In this document: piece by piece, positions 1-7,864 of the stretch | Numbering within the stretch: the stretch's first letter is position 1 | How the letters are laid out: every line of letters starts with the position of its first letter | From: Saprospiraceae bacterium | GTDB lineage: Bacteria > Bacteroidota > Bacteroidia > Chitinophagales > Saprospiraceae | Direction: 5' to 3' | Assembly: GCA_013002625.1 (NCBI GenBank) | Contig: JABDJE010000245.1 | Span: 1-29,671 of the forward strand | DNA length: 29,671 nucleotides | Position numbers and translations under genes: made by a program | The notes under the pieces: generated by a model | What the model was told of the DNA's origin: nothing | What the model saw: only the letters and a program-made list of their open reading frames with translations | Databases searched by the model: none

Positions 1-2
1 GC

Positions 3-1058
3 GCGAGACTTCAGGTTGATGAAGCAAGAATATCACATGACCAAATGACTCAATTGGCTAGAATACCAATAGATGTGACTCAATGTGATGAACTAACAGT
101 ATGCAATTCTTACTTTGAGAATAGTAATGCACCAACTGGATTGGTTCCACTTATTTCTGTTAACAATGCTACCAGCTTTGATATCTTTCAGAATATATTT
201 GAAAAGATTAATTCCGATTTCGGCGCTATTAATATTATTAACAGCCCTACAGGAATAATCCGTAATAACTATTTTGATGATAATAAAATTGGAATAAAAG
301 TATCCACTGATGCACTGGGTGCAGGCTTTGAATGCAATTTTCATGAAAATAGTGAGACTGCATGGAAGGTGGATAACAACACTCAACTTGGGCCACAAGG
401 AATTCTTAATATACCTGCGAGGAATAAATTTTTATCAAGCAATAATTTGGATATAGAAAACCAGGATCAGTTTGAATTTAATTATTATTATGAAGATTTA
501 AATGCAGACAGACCTACGCTAATGACTGCACCTGAGGTGAACTTGATTGAAGCAACTCCAATACCTGATATAATATGTTTTACTCAAAGTGAAATAATTG
601 ACGAGTGGTTGCAATGGGAGACCTGCGTGGATATTCGGGACGCTATTGATCTTGATAATTTAATTTGTCCTCATACAGGCTGTACCTATCATGTCCCGCC
701 ACCGCCTTCTCGAACATTGGACGAGATCCAGCAGCAACAAGGAGGTGGCCAGAGGATAGAAAATCAAAACTTGTTTAACGAAAAATTCGGTTTTATTTCA
801 AAAGAAGAAATTACAAACAATGGAGCGTTTAGAATGTCACCAAATCCAGTCAACGATATAATTGAGATAACAATAAATCCTGAGTATATGGATGCACACT
901 TTATAATTTATAATACCGTAGGCAAAAAAATGTTAGATGGCAGACTTGATAGTAGAATAAATAAAATATCTGTCGACCAATTACCAAGTGGAATTTATAA
1001 TATTTCTATCTTATTCTCGGATGGAAAACCAAATGTTCATCAGTTTATAAAAATGTGA
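3..1058 (+). CDS. T9SS cargo protein with parallel beta-helix-like region, 5' truncated
   Basis: The reading frame is open to the left edge of the window, so the true start and signal peptide lie upstream; the ATG at 45 is internal. The first ~130 visible residues have the short alternating Asn/Ile/Phe pattern of right-handed parallel beta-helix repeats (for example NIFEKINS, NNYFDDNKIG). A linker with a PPPPS stretch and Gln/Gly-rich segment follows. The last ~76 residues (from MSPNPVND to HQFIKM) form a type A T9SS C-terminal sorting domain, with the usual SPNPV opening and LPSGIYN near the end. The protein is therefore inferred to be secreted or anchored on the cell surface by the T9SS; its ligand or substrate cannot be told. 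Its stop overlaps the start of the next gene by 4 bases (GTGA), suggesting an operon with translational coupling. Confidence 0.85.
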   Translation, partial: ARLQVDEARISHDQMTQLARIPIDVTQCDELTVCNSYFENSNAPTGLVPLISVNNATSFDIFQNIFEKINSDFGAINIINSPTGIIRNNYFDDNKIGIKVSTDALGAGFECNFHENSETAWKVDNNTQLGPQGILNIPARNKFLSSNNLDIENQDQFEFNYYYEDLNADRPTLMTAPEVNLIEATPIPDIICFTQSEIIDEWLQWETCVDIRDAIDLDNLICPHTGCTYHVPPPPSRTLDEIQQQQGGGQRIENQNLFNEKFGFISKEEITNNGAFRMSPNPVNDIIEITINPEYMDAHFIIYNTVGKKMLDGRLDSRINKISVDQLPSGIYNISILFSDGKPNVHQFIKM

Positions 1059-2593
1059 TAAAGAAGAATATTTTCTTAATAATGATATGTTCAACTTCTG
1101 TTCTATTAAAAGGACAAGAGGATATCAATGCCTTGTATGAATTCGGTGGGTACTTACAACATAATGCCTATGCAATTACAGAATATGATTCAACAATCTA
1201 TGTGGCGGGTCAGATGGTAACACCGGATTCAACTTATGAGCGTAATATTTTTATGGCAAGTTTTGATTTAGAGGGTAAGTTGTTAGATTTCGACTATTAT
1301 AATGATTCATTACTTCAACTTTATTCTAATAATCTTTGTCGAGATATTTTAATAAATGAAGAATTGTTATTTGTACCGGCATCATCTTCAATTACCAGTG
1401 GTGTTGTCCTTGAATTCAATAAGGATTTAGATGGATTTGCCAATCAAATAAATTTCAGGAATCCAGAAACACCAGATATTAACAGTTCTCCTTTAAGCAT
1501 AATTGAATATCCGAAGATGAAATTTACTATAACAGGAATTTCATTTACAGGCCAACATGGGCGAAGTTCTTTACTGGGAACAAAACCCTTTAATGGAGTT
1601 GATTCAATTACGATTCGAGTATATGAAGCTGAGGGACAAGCTATAAATCCAGCAAAACTATTGAGAATAGGAGAGGACCTGATAATAATAGGCAACGGTT
1701 GGGAGGAAGATATTGAAAACGATACAATTTATTTTGGATTGGTAATACAAAAATTTGATTCCACATTCCAAAAGATTGATGAACGATTTTACAAGGAATA
1801 TTCACACTTCGGAAGTATAATGGATGGGGTTATTACTGACAATAATGAAATCTATTTGGTGGTCTCAGAAGCCGAAATTGAATATCAATACGAGCCCTTT
1901 TTTGATATCAGAATTTACCAACGACCCAATATTGTCAAAATTGATTCTAATTTGAATATGGTCTGGGCTAAACCGATTGGAAGCGAAGAATTTAAAGAAA
2001 ACCCAGACTTTGTATTTAGCATTGTCAAATCACATTTTAATAATCAATTCATTGTAGCAGGGTATAAACCAGGTACAGATATTCCGAGGAATGAAGGCAT
2101 TATAGCAAAACTTGATGCTAATGGAGATACTATGTGGTACCGGAACTACACTTCGCCCTACCCCTTGAATGATCGTATCTATGATATAATATCCACATCA
2201 GATGGATATTATATGGCATGCGGGAACCGCTTAGGTAGCCTTCCAGATGATCCTTATACCACTAACTCTCAAATGTGGCTTTTCAAGTTTGATGACGAAG
2301 GCCATATTGTAGTTAAGGATACAACGACTTTGATTACAAGCATAGATTTTCCTGAAGTTCGAATATTCCCAAACCCAAGTACTGAAATTCTATATATAGA
2401 ACAGGATCGCACTCATGGCTTGGATTTTTTTCTATACAATGGCTCAGGTACTCTGTTGACTTCAATATTGGATACAAGATCATTTCATACCTATGTGATT
2501 ACATTAAGTGAATATCCATCTGGAATATATTACCTCCATCTTGTCGATTCGAAGCGCGGTCTTCAAAGGGTGGAAAAAGTTATAGTGCATTAA
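1055..2593 (+). CDS. Secreted T9SS cargo protein, propeller-like body
   Basis: A 512-residue protein beginning with GTG that overlaps the preceding stop codon by 4 bases. Residues 1-20 form a signal peptide (Lys-rich start, then IFLIMICSTSVLL). The body has recurring segments that resemble beta-propeller blades found in Bacteroidota secreted proteins (for example IVKIDSNLNMVWAKPIG, GIIAKLDANGDTMWYRNY, MWLFKFDDEGHIV), each a hydrophobic strand, an Asp-rich turn and an aromatic strand. Residues ~435-512 are a type A T9SS sorting domain (FPNPSTEILYI opening, YPSGIYYLHL, basic tail ending VEKVIVH). By family, it is exported through the outer membrane by the T9SS. No catalytic motif is recognised. 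It is probably co-transcribed with the upstream cargo gene; the two may be surface partners, which is inference from the tight overlap alone. Confidence 0.85.
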   Translation: MIKKNIFLIMICSTSVLLKGQEDINALYEFGGYLQHNAYAITEYDSTIYVAGQMVTPDSTYERNIFMASFDLEGKLLDFDYYNDSLLQLYSNNLCRDILINEELLFVPASSSITSGVVLEFNKDLDGFANQINFRNPETPDINSSPLSIIEYPKMKFTITGISFTGQHGRSSLLGTKPFNGVDSITIRVYEAEGQAINPAKLLRIGEDLIIIGNGWEEDIENDTIYFGLVIQKFDSTFQKIDERFYKEYSHFGSIMDGVITDNNEIYLVVSEAEIEYQYEPFFDIRIYQRPNIVKIDSNLNMVWAKPIGSEEFKENPDFVFSIVKSHFNNQFIVAGYKPGTDIPRNEGIIAKLDANGDTMWYRNYTSPYPLNDRIYDIISTSDGYYMACGNRLGSLPDDPYTTNSQMWLFKFDDEGHIVVKDTTTLITSIDFPEVRIFPNPSTEILYIEQDRTHGLDFFLYNGSGTLLTSILDTRSFHTYVITLSEYPSGIYYLHLVDSKRGLQRVEKVIVH

Positions 2594-2704
2594 GCACTAA
2601 TAAAATCCATGGCTATTAATAATCCTGTACCTAAAAGAATGATTTGATTGAAAGAATATCGAACAATCGAAGATGCTGACTTCCCGTGAGCGTAATAGTC
2701 AGTA

Positions 2705-2760
2705 CCCGAACCCCGTAACTTGCATCTTGTAACTTGTAACCTAACGCCTAATACCTAAAC
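2705..2760. repeat. Array of eight degenerate 7-bp units at the purM 3' end
   Basis: Reading the plus strand from 2705 in steps of seven gives CCCGAAC, CCCGTAA, CTTGCAT, CTTGTAA, CTTGTAA, CCTAACG, CCTAATA, CCTAAAC. The array fills the end of the convergent gap and runs through the purM stop codon (2748-2750) into its last codons (Phe-Arg-Tyr). Six of the eight units carry TAA on the plus strand. The rest of this gap (2594-2704) contains a looser 7-8 base rhythm of GAA triplets near 2648-2672 and a short CTGACT/AGTCAG inverted pair; I see no gene there. Confidence 0.7.
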
Positions 2761-3923
2761 ACATCTCCCCCATGATGCACTTCAACACTTGAGGCATTTT
2801 CACTGTTCTCTACCCTTCCGATAACCTGTGCTTCAATATTAAAGGATCGTGCGATATCAATTAAGGCTTGTGCAGTTGTTTCATCTGTATACACCTCCAA
2901 TCGCGTTCCCATATTGAATACCTGAAACATTTCAGAGTTGCTGGTGCCGGATTCTTGTTGAATGATATTGAATAGCGGTGGAATGGGCAATAAATTATCT
3001 TTTACAATGCGCTTATTGGAAGTGAATTTCTTAACCTTGGTATGTGCACCCCCTGTATTGTGAATAATACCATGTATTGCCGATCTATGATTATCAATAA
3101 TCTTTTTAAGCAATGGTAGGAATGTGCGTGTAGGCGATAAAACCAATTTACCTAAATCGATTTCATCTTCCCCAATCGAAATTTTCTCGGTTAAGCTTTT
3201 ACTGCCTGAATAAATTAAATCCTCTGGTGTATTCGAATCATAACTGTCAATATATTTCTCTCGATAAGCAGATCCGAAAACATCATGGCGTGCAGAAGTC
3301 AGTCCGTTGCTGCCCATACCACCATTGTAAGCTTTTTCGTAACTGGCTTTGCCATATGAAGCAAATCCAACGATCACATTGCCTTCCTGTATATTGTTAA
3401 CAATAAGATCTTCTTTATTTAAGCGTGCAAAAGCTGTATACCCCACATCTATCGACCTTACAATATCACCAACATCTGCAGTCTCACCACCCGCATTATG
3501 AATACCTACACCGAAATCAGCCATTCTTTCAATAAAGCTTTGACAACTTTTGATAATTGTAGCTATAACTTCTCCTGAAATCAGGTTTTTATTGCGACCA
3601 ATTGTTGATGATAACAAAATATTATCCATAGCGCCTACACAGGCCATATCATCAAGATTCATTACAATGGCATCTTGTGCAATGCCCTCCCACACACTTA
3701 GGTCACCTGTTTCTTTCCAATAGATATAAGCCAAACTTGTCTTCGTACCTGCAGTATCCGCATGCATAATATTGACAAATTGATTATCTCCGGCTACAAT
3801 ATCAGGTAAGATTTTACAAAAAGCCGTTGGATAAAGCCCTTTATCAAGGTTTTTTATGGCATCGTGGACTTCAGATTTTGAAGCTGAAACACCTCTCAAG
3901 GCGTATCTTTTAGGGTCTGACAT
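2748..3923 (-). CDS. purM: Phosphoribosylformylglycinamidine cyclo-ligase (AIR synthase)
   Basis: This enzyme makes aminoimidazole ribotide from FGAM with ATP in de novo purine synthesis. The 391-residue protein has the PurM/AIRS domain order: DTAGTK at 56-61 (nucleotide-binding strand), DAIVMNLDDMACVGA around 84-98, GGETAD at 145-150, GSNGLTSAR at 204-212, SPTRTFLPLL at 263-272 and HNTGGA at 288-293. It is about 45 residues longer than the E. coli protein, has an extra loop before GSNGLTSAR, lacks the YKDAGVDIDAGN N-terminal motif, and has HNTGGA where E. coli has HITGGG. These differences fit my recollection of a divergent Bacteroidota PurM, but an AIRS-superfamily relative with another substrate cannot be excluded from sequence alone. 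It starts with ATG and is divergent from bshC. Confidence 0.82.
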   Translation of the reverse strand: MSDPKRYALRGVSASKSEVHDAIKNLDKGLYPTAFCKILPDIVAGDNQFVNIMHADTAGTKTSLAYIYWKETGDLSVWEGIAQDAIVMNLDDMACVGAMDNILLSSTIGRNKNLISGEVIATIIKSCQSFIERMADFGVGIHNAGGETADVGDIVRSIDVGYTAFARLNKEDLIVNNIQEGNVIVGFASYGKASYEKAYNGGMGSNGLTSARHDVFGSAYREKYIDSYDSNTPEDLIYSGSKSLTEKISIGEDEIDLGKLVLSPTRTFLPLLKKIIDNHRSAIHGIIHNTGGAHTKVKKFTSNKRIVKDNLLPIPPLFNIIQQESGTSNSEMFQVFNMGTRLEVYTDETTAQALIDIARSFNIEAQVIGRVENSENASSVEVHHGGDVFRY

Positions 3924-4033
3924 GTATAAATGTGTGTTTTAAGGTCTTAAATCGCAGCAAAAATCATATAAAAAAGAGAGATCAGCGTTTTTTTTTACTT
4001 TTTTTTAGAAAAAATCAATATTCAGGCAGCGGA

Positions 4034-4155
4034 ATGCAACGCATGAGGGTCATATATACAGTCGATCGAATTTTTTCGATTGAACTAAGTTTAACTGATT
4101 TTTTAAATATTGCCCTGTTATAAGAGGTTGTCATACGCGCAGCCTCTTTTTTTTT
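4034..4155 (+). other. Candidate small transcript or leader with short ORF, ending in a terminator
   Basis: The 280-base divergent gap between purM and bshC is AT-rich and includes two poly-T runs (about 3990-4012). An ATG at 4034 opens a 29-codon frame (MQRMRVIY... ending NIALL) that stops at 4121-4123, exactly where a strong plus-strand terminator hairpin begins. No known gene on the plus strand would need this terminator. It could close a small RNA or small-protein gene, or act as an attenuator ahead of bshC. I could not find a convincing TAnnTTTG promoter for it (TAAGTTTA at 4086-4093 is only a near match), so this remains tentative. Confidence 0.3.
4122..4155 (+). terminator. Strong intrinsic terminator upstream of bshC
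   Basis: AGAGGTTG (4123-4130) pairs with CAGCCTCT (4140-4147) with one G-T pair and a 9-base loop, and is followed by an unbroken run of nine T (4147-4155). The T run exists only on the plus strand, so it terminates plus-strand transcripts that start upstream of bshC. Confidence 0.75.
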
Positions 4156-4191
4156 GCCCCTCAGATAAACAAATTCTTCTATTTCTTATTC

Positions 4192-4199
4192 TACATTTG
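4192..4199 (+). promoter_or_regulatory. Possible -7 box (TACATTTG) for bshC
   Basis: TACATTTG matches the Bacteroidota TAnnTTTG box exactly but lies only 4 bases before the bshC ATG and has no TTG at the expected upstream spacing. If real, the message would be leaderless or nearly so. Confidence 0.35.
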
Positions 4200-4203
4200 C
4201 TCT

Positions 4204-5793
4204 ATGCAAGTAAAAGCCATAGATATTGATCATATTCCCCAGATTGGTTTCAAAGACAGGAACTACATCAAAGGAATGCCAGGTCTTGAATCATTTATTC
4301 AATACCCCTTTGAATATGATGCTTTTAAAGATGTAATTAAAGGCCGTAAATCCTATCCTGTTGATCGCAACACGCTGGTCGAAGTCCTAACTGATAATTA
4401 TAAAGGAGTTGAATCAAGCGAAAAAACGCAAATCAATATCAATTCTTTAAAGGACCTAAACAGCTTTACCGTAATTACAGCACACCAGCCAAGTCTGATG
4501 ACTGGGCCACTTTACTATGTGTATAAAATACTCAGCGCTGTCAAACTTGCAGAAGCGTTAAATAAAGACCATTCCGATATCCATGTAGTTCCATTATTTA
4601 TTATTGGAGGTGAGGATCATGATTTTGATGAAATCAACCACCTGCATCTATTTAATAAAAGAATAGCCTGGGAGAACACTGGAAAGGGTTCGGTAGGTCA
4701 ATTGGATACTGAAGGCATTGAACAAGTTCTTGATGCCTGTCTTAACATTCTGGGAGAGCGATCCAAGGCAAAGGACGACCTTCAACATTTGAAAACTGTA
4801 CTCCCTGCCTGTAAAAACTATGGAGAGTTCGCTTTCAAATTAACCCATTATTTATTCGATCACCTGGGCTTGGTCATTTTACAAATGGATAATGCAAAGT
4901 TGAAGTCTAATTTCAAAGAGATTATCAAACAAGAGATTATTTCAAGGCCAAGCCAAAAGTTAATTGAAGCAGCCCAGGATGAGTTAAATGCTATCGATTT
5001 TTCGCCACAAGCCCATGCCAGGGAAATCAATTTCTTCTATCGTGGCCAGGACTTCAGGTCACGCATCATTCTTGAAGATAATATATACAAAGTGCTGGAT
5101 TCTAATATCAGTTGGACCGAAGAGGAATTAATATCTGAAATAGACTCCAATCCTCAAAATTTCAGTCCGAATGTTGTAATGCGCCCGCTATTTCAGGAAT
5201 TCACATTGCCTAATCTGGCCTATATCGGTGGCGGTGGTGAAATTGCATATTGGCTTGAGCGTAAAACTCAGTTTGCCCATTTCAACATCCACTTTCCAAT
5301 GCTGGTGCGCCGTACATCGGCACTCTTTTTAAATGAACGCTCGATGAGTCAGATTGAAGAACTTGGATTGTCTGTAGAGCATTTGTTTATGGAAAAGCAT
5401 AGTCTGATAAAGTACTACCTCTCTATATCCGAAGCGCCAGATTATAAACTGGATGCTTTTGTAGATGATATCGAAACTGTATTCCGTCAATTATCACATA
5501 AAATAGAAAGCATCGATAAGTCCTTGCTCAAAACGGCAAAATCAGAGATGGTTAAGGCTCAAAAGAGTATTGAATATCTGGAGTCAAAAGTGAAGAAATC
5601 TGTAAAGCAACGTGAAGAAGTCAATCTGAAAAGATTAGAAAGACTTGTTGCCCAACTTATTCCAGAAGGCAAACTCCAGGAACGCTATTCAAATATTTGG
5701 GAGTATATTTCAAGACATGACAAATCCCTGATAGATGAGATACTACCCTATTGTGATCCTTTCGAAAAAAATGTGAAACTGTTTATTTCGTAG
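4204..5793 (+). CDS. bshC: Bacillithiol biosynthesis cysteine-adding enzyme BshC
   Basis: BshC adds cysteine to glucosaminyl-malate, the last step in making bacillithiol, the low-molecular-weight thiol used by many Bacteroidota and Firmicutes. The 529-residue length is typical. Family signatures are visible: ITAHQPSLMTGPLYY at 91-105 (nucleotide-binding-like core) and GGEDHDFDEINH at 135-146, with a long charged helical stretch at about 430-495 that fits the coiled-coil dimer arm. Enzymes for the earlier steps (bshA, bshB) are not in this window. It starts at ATG and its 3' end overlaps the converging accD by 11 bases. Confidence 0.93.
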   Translation: MQVKAIDIDHIPQIGFKDRNYIKGMPGLESFIQYPFEYDAFKDVIKGRKSYPVDRNTLVEVLTDNYKGVESSEKTQININSLKDLNSFTVITAHQPSLMTGPLYYVYKILSAVKLAEALNKDHSDIHVVPLFIIGGEDHDFDEINHLHLFNKRIAWENTGKGSVGQLDTEGIEQVLDACLNILGERSKAKDDLQHLKTVLPACKNYGEFAFKLTHYLFDHLGLVILQMDNAKLKSNFKEIIKQEIISRPSQKLIEAAQDELNAIDFSPQAHAREINFFYRGQDFRSRIILEDNIYKVLDSNISWTEEELISEIDSNPQNFSPNVVMRPLFQEFTLPNLAYIGGGGEIAYWLERKTQFAHFNIHFPMLVRRTSALFLNERSMSQIEELGLSVEHLFMEKHSLIKYYLSISEAPDYKLDAFVDDIETVFRQLSHKIESIDKSLLKTAKSEMVKAQKSIEYLESKVKKSVKQREEVNLKRLERLVAQLIPEGKLQERYSNIWEYISRHDKSLIDEILPYCDPFEKNVKLFIS

Positions 5794-6640
5794 TACGCGC
5801 AGGCATAAGAATAGATAACAAATCTGCTATTTTATCCTTCAAATTTTTCCTGTCAACTATAAAATCAAGGAAGCCGTGTTCCAATAAGAATTCTGAACTC
5901 TGAAATCCTTCAGGTAGATCACGCTTGATTGTTTCTTTGATCACCCTGGGACCAGCAAAACCAATCAATGCACCCGGTTCTGAAAAGTTTATATCACCCA
6001 ACATCGCAAATGAGGCTGTGACTCCCCCCGTGGTTGGATCAGTTAGAAATGAAAAATAAGGGATACCCGCCTTATCCAATTGTGATAATTTGGCAGAAGT
6101 CTTAGCTAATTGCATCAATGAAAAAGCAGATTCCATCATTCTGGCGCCACCTGATTTTGAAATGATCATTAATGGCACTTTATTGTCCAAACAAAAGTCC
6201 ACAGAACGCGCAATTTTCTCACCCACAACAGACCCCATGGATCCTCCAATAAAACTAAAGTCCATGGCAGCAATGCATAATGGGTTTCTGCTAACCTTAC
6301 CTACAGCTACAGTCATTGCTTCATCCAGATCCGTTTTTTCTCTGGCCTGCTCTAGTCTTTGGTTATAGGGCTTTAGGTCTGTAAATTCAAGGAAGTCTTT
6401 TGAGCGAAGGTCTTGAAACAAGAGTTCATACTTACCATCATAAATAAGCTCAAAATAATCGTAGGAGCCTATACGCGTATGATAATCACATTTTGGACAG
6501 ATATAAAAATTCTCTCTTAATTCCTTAACCGTAATGGTTTCGTTACACTTCTTGCATTTATACCACAAACCATCAGGTGCTTCCTTCTTGTTTTTGGTTG
6601 CTGTCTGTATACCATCCTTAAATCTTTTAAACCAACCCAT
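5783..6640 (-). CDS. accD: Acetyl-CoA carboxylase carboxyltransferase subunit beta
   Basis: AccD, with AccA, transfers the carboxyl group from biotin to acetyl-CoA to give malonyl-CoA for fatty acid synthesis. The 285-residue protein has the N-terminal zinc ribbon with Cys29, Cys32, Cys48 and Cys51 (CKKC and CPKC) and the crotonase-like carboxyltransferase core with SGGARMMES, TDPTTGGVTASFA and GFAGPRVIKETI. The length is normal. accA is not in the window, as is common. The start is an ATG at 6640. The stop lies inside the last codons of bshC, so the two messages are complementary at their 3' ends and no terminator separates them. Confidence 0.97.
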   Translation of the reverse strand: MGWFKRFKDGIQTATKNKKEAPDGLWYKCKKCNETITVKELRENFYICPKCDYHTRIGSYDYFELIYDGKYELLFQDLRSKDFLEFTDLKPYNQRLEQAREKTDLDEAMTVAVGKVSRNPLCIAAMDFSFIGGSMGSVVGEKIARSVDFCLDNKVPLMIISKSGGARMMESAFSLMQLAKTSAKLSQLDKAGIPYFSFLTDPTTGGVTASFAMLGDINFSEPGALIGFAGPRVIKETIKRDLPEGFQSSEFLLEHGFLDFIVDRKNLKDKIADLLSILMPARTTK

Positions 6641-6770
6641 GGTAAAGTTTTAGACTTCGTAAGATATTTTAACTATTGCAAATTCGCAGCGATAAAGTTA
6701 TGAGTAAAGAAAGACTTAACAAATGAATATTTGTCATTTTATGTGCAATGCGCCTAAAAGGTATCACAAA

Positions 6771-7835
6771 CTACTCATTATCAACGCCTTGTGAAATTTT
6801 TTTATTTCTTTTATAGCGGTACGACTTCACATAGTCGATGAGCTCTTTAACCTTGGCTGGATCAGTGTCTGGATAGACACCGTGACCAAGATTAAAAATA
6901 TGTTGGCCACCCAAGGCATTGATGATAGAACGCGCTTTTGAGGTGATCAAATCCATTGATCCGTATAGTACACATGGGTCCATATTCCCCTGAACAATAA
7001 CCTCCTGACCAAATTGGCTTCTGAATCGCGTTGGATCCATAGTCCAGTCTAATCCTACGACATTGGAGTTAAGATCTATGAGCTCTTCCATTGAGAAATA
7101 TGCACCTCTTGAAAAGACAATCACAGGTACCTCGTTGATGGCATTCACAATTCTCCTGAGATATGGAATGGCGTATACATTGTATAAATCTGCATTCAGT
7201 AATCCTGCCCAAGAATCAAATACTTGTACCACATCAACCCCTGCAGCAATTTTATTTTTTAAATAATGGATAATTGATTCTGTAATCTTATCCAACAACT
7301 GGTGCGAAGCGCGCGGAGATTGATAAAGCATCTTTTTTGCCTTCGAAAAAGTTTTTGAGCCCTGCCCTTCAATCATATACGAGAACAAGGTCCATGGCGC
7401 TCCAGCAAATCCAATTAAGGGAACACGTCCTGCCAGTTTTTTCTTGGTCACCTTTATAGCTTCATATACATAATCCAGCTCCTCTGCGGCTTTCTGACCT
7501 TGAATGAGATTTTCAATATCAGTTTCTGATTCAATTGTCCTGGGAAAAATCGGCCCTTTTTTCTCCACCAACTTATAGGGTAAACCCATCGCTTCCGGTA
7601 TAACAAGGATATCTGAAAAGAGGATCGCGGCATCAACACCCAGTATGTCAACCGGTTGAACCGTTACTTCAGCTGCCAATTCGGGATTTCTAACCAATGC
7701 CACAAAGTTCTCAACAGAAGCTCTGACCTCCCTGTATTCGGGCAATATTCGACCAGCTTGCCGCATTAACCAAATTGGCGGTCTATCAACCTTTTCACCA
7801 TTAATTGTCCTAAGAAGTAATTTATTCGTACTCAC
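6771..7835 (-). CDS. hemE: Uroporphyrinogen decarboxylase
   Basis: HemE removes four carboxyl groups from uroporphyrinogen III to give coproporphyrinogen III in heme synthesis. The 354-residue protein carries the diagnostic substrate-binding stretch IWLMRQAGRILPEY at 21-34, GFAGAPWTL near 143-151, VFDSWAGLL in the middle and the C-terminal HIFNLGHGVYPDTDP motif. The start is GTG at 7835; an ATG one base off is followed at once by TGA, so GTG is preferred. It is divergent from dapB with only 29 bases between the start codons. The 130-base gap to accD holds a small ACAAAT/ATTTGT hairpin (6719-6734) but no gene I can see. Confidence 0.97.
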   Translation of the reverse strand: MSTNKLLLRTINGEKVDRPPIWLMRQAGRILPEYREVRASVENFVALVRNPELAAEVTVQPVDILGVDAAILFSDILVIPEAMGLPYKLVEKKGPIFPRTIESETDIENLIQGQKAAEELDYVYEAIKVTKKKLAGRVPLIGFAGAPWTLFSYMIEGQGSKTFSKAKKMLYQSPRASHQLLDKITESIIHYLKNKIAAGVDVVQVFDSWAGLLNADLYNVYAIPYLRRIVNAINEVPVIVFSRGAYFSMEELIDLNSNVVGLDWTMDPTRFRSQFGQEVIVQGNMDPCVLYGSMDLITSKARSIINALGGQHIFNLGHGVYPDTDPAKVKELIDYVKSYRYKRNKKISQGVDNE

Positions 7836-7853
7836 ATATTTAAATTAGCTGCA

Positions 7854-7862
7854 CAAAATATA
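7854..7862 (-). promoter_or_regulatory. Possible -7 box for hemE (TATATTTTG, one base longer than consensus)
   Basis: On the minus strand this reads TATATTTTG, the Bacteroidota TAnnTTTG box with one extra base. It would give a leader of about 15 bases to the hemE GTG. It ends 2 bases before the dapB ATG. Confidence 0.3.
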
Positions 7863-7864
7863 GA

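Noticed and set aside
74..86. Acquired quinolone resistance in GyrA (protein residues 74-86)
   Set aside because: Ser82 and Asp86 are the wild-type residues at the usual resistance positions.
3932..4033. Upstream extension of the small frame before bshC, starting at GTG 3932
   Set aside because: The N-terminal part is encoded by poly-T and poly-A tracts (Phe/Leu/Lys-rich) and looks non-coding; only the 29-codon part ending at the terminator is kept as tentative.
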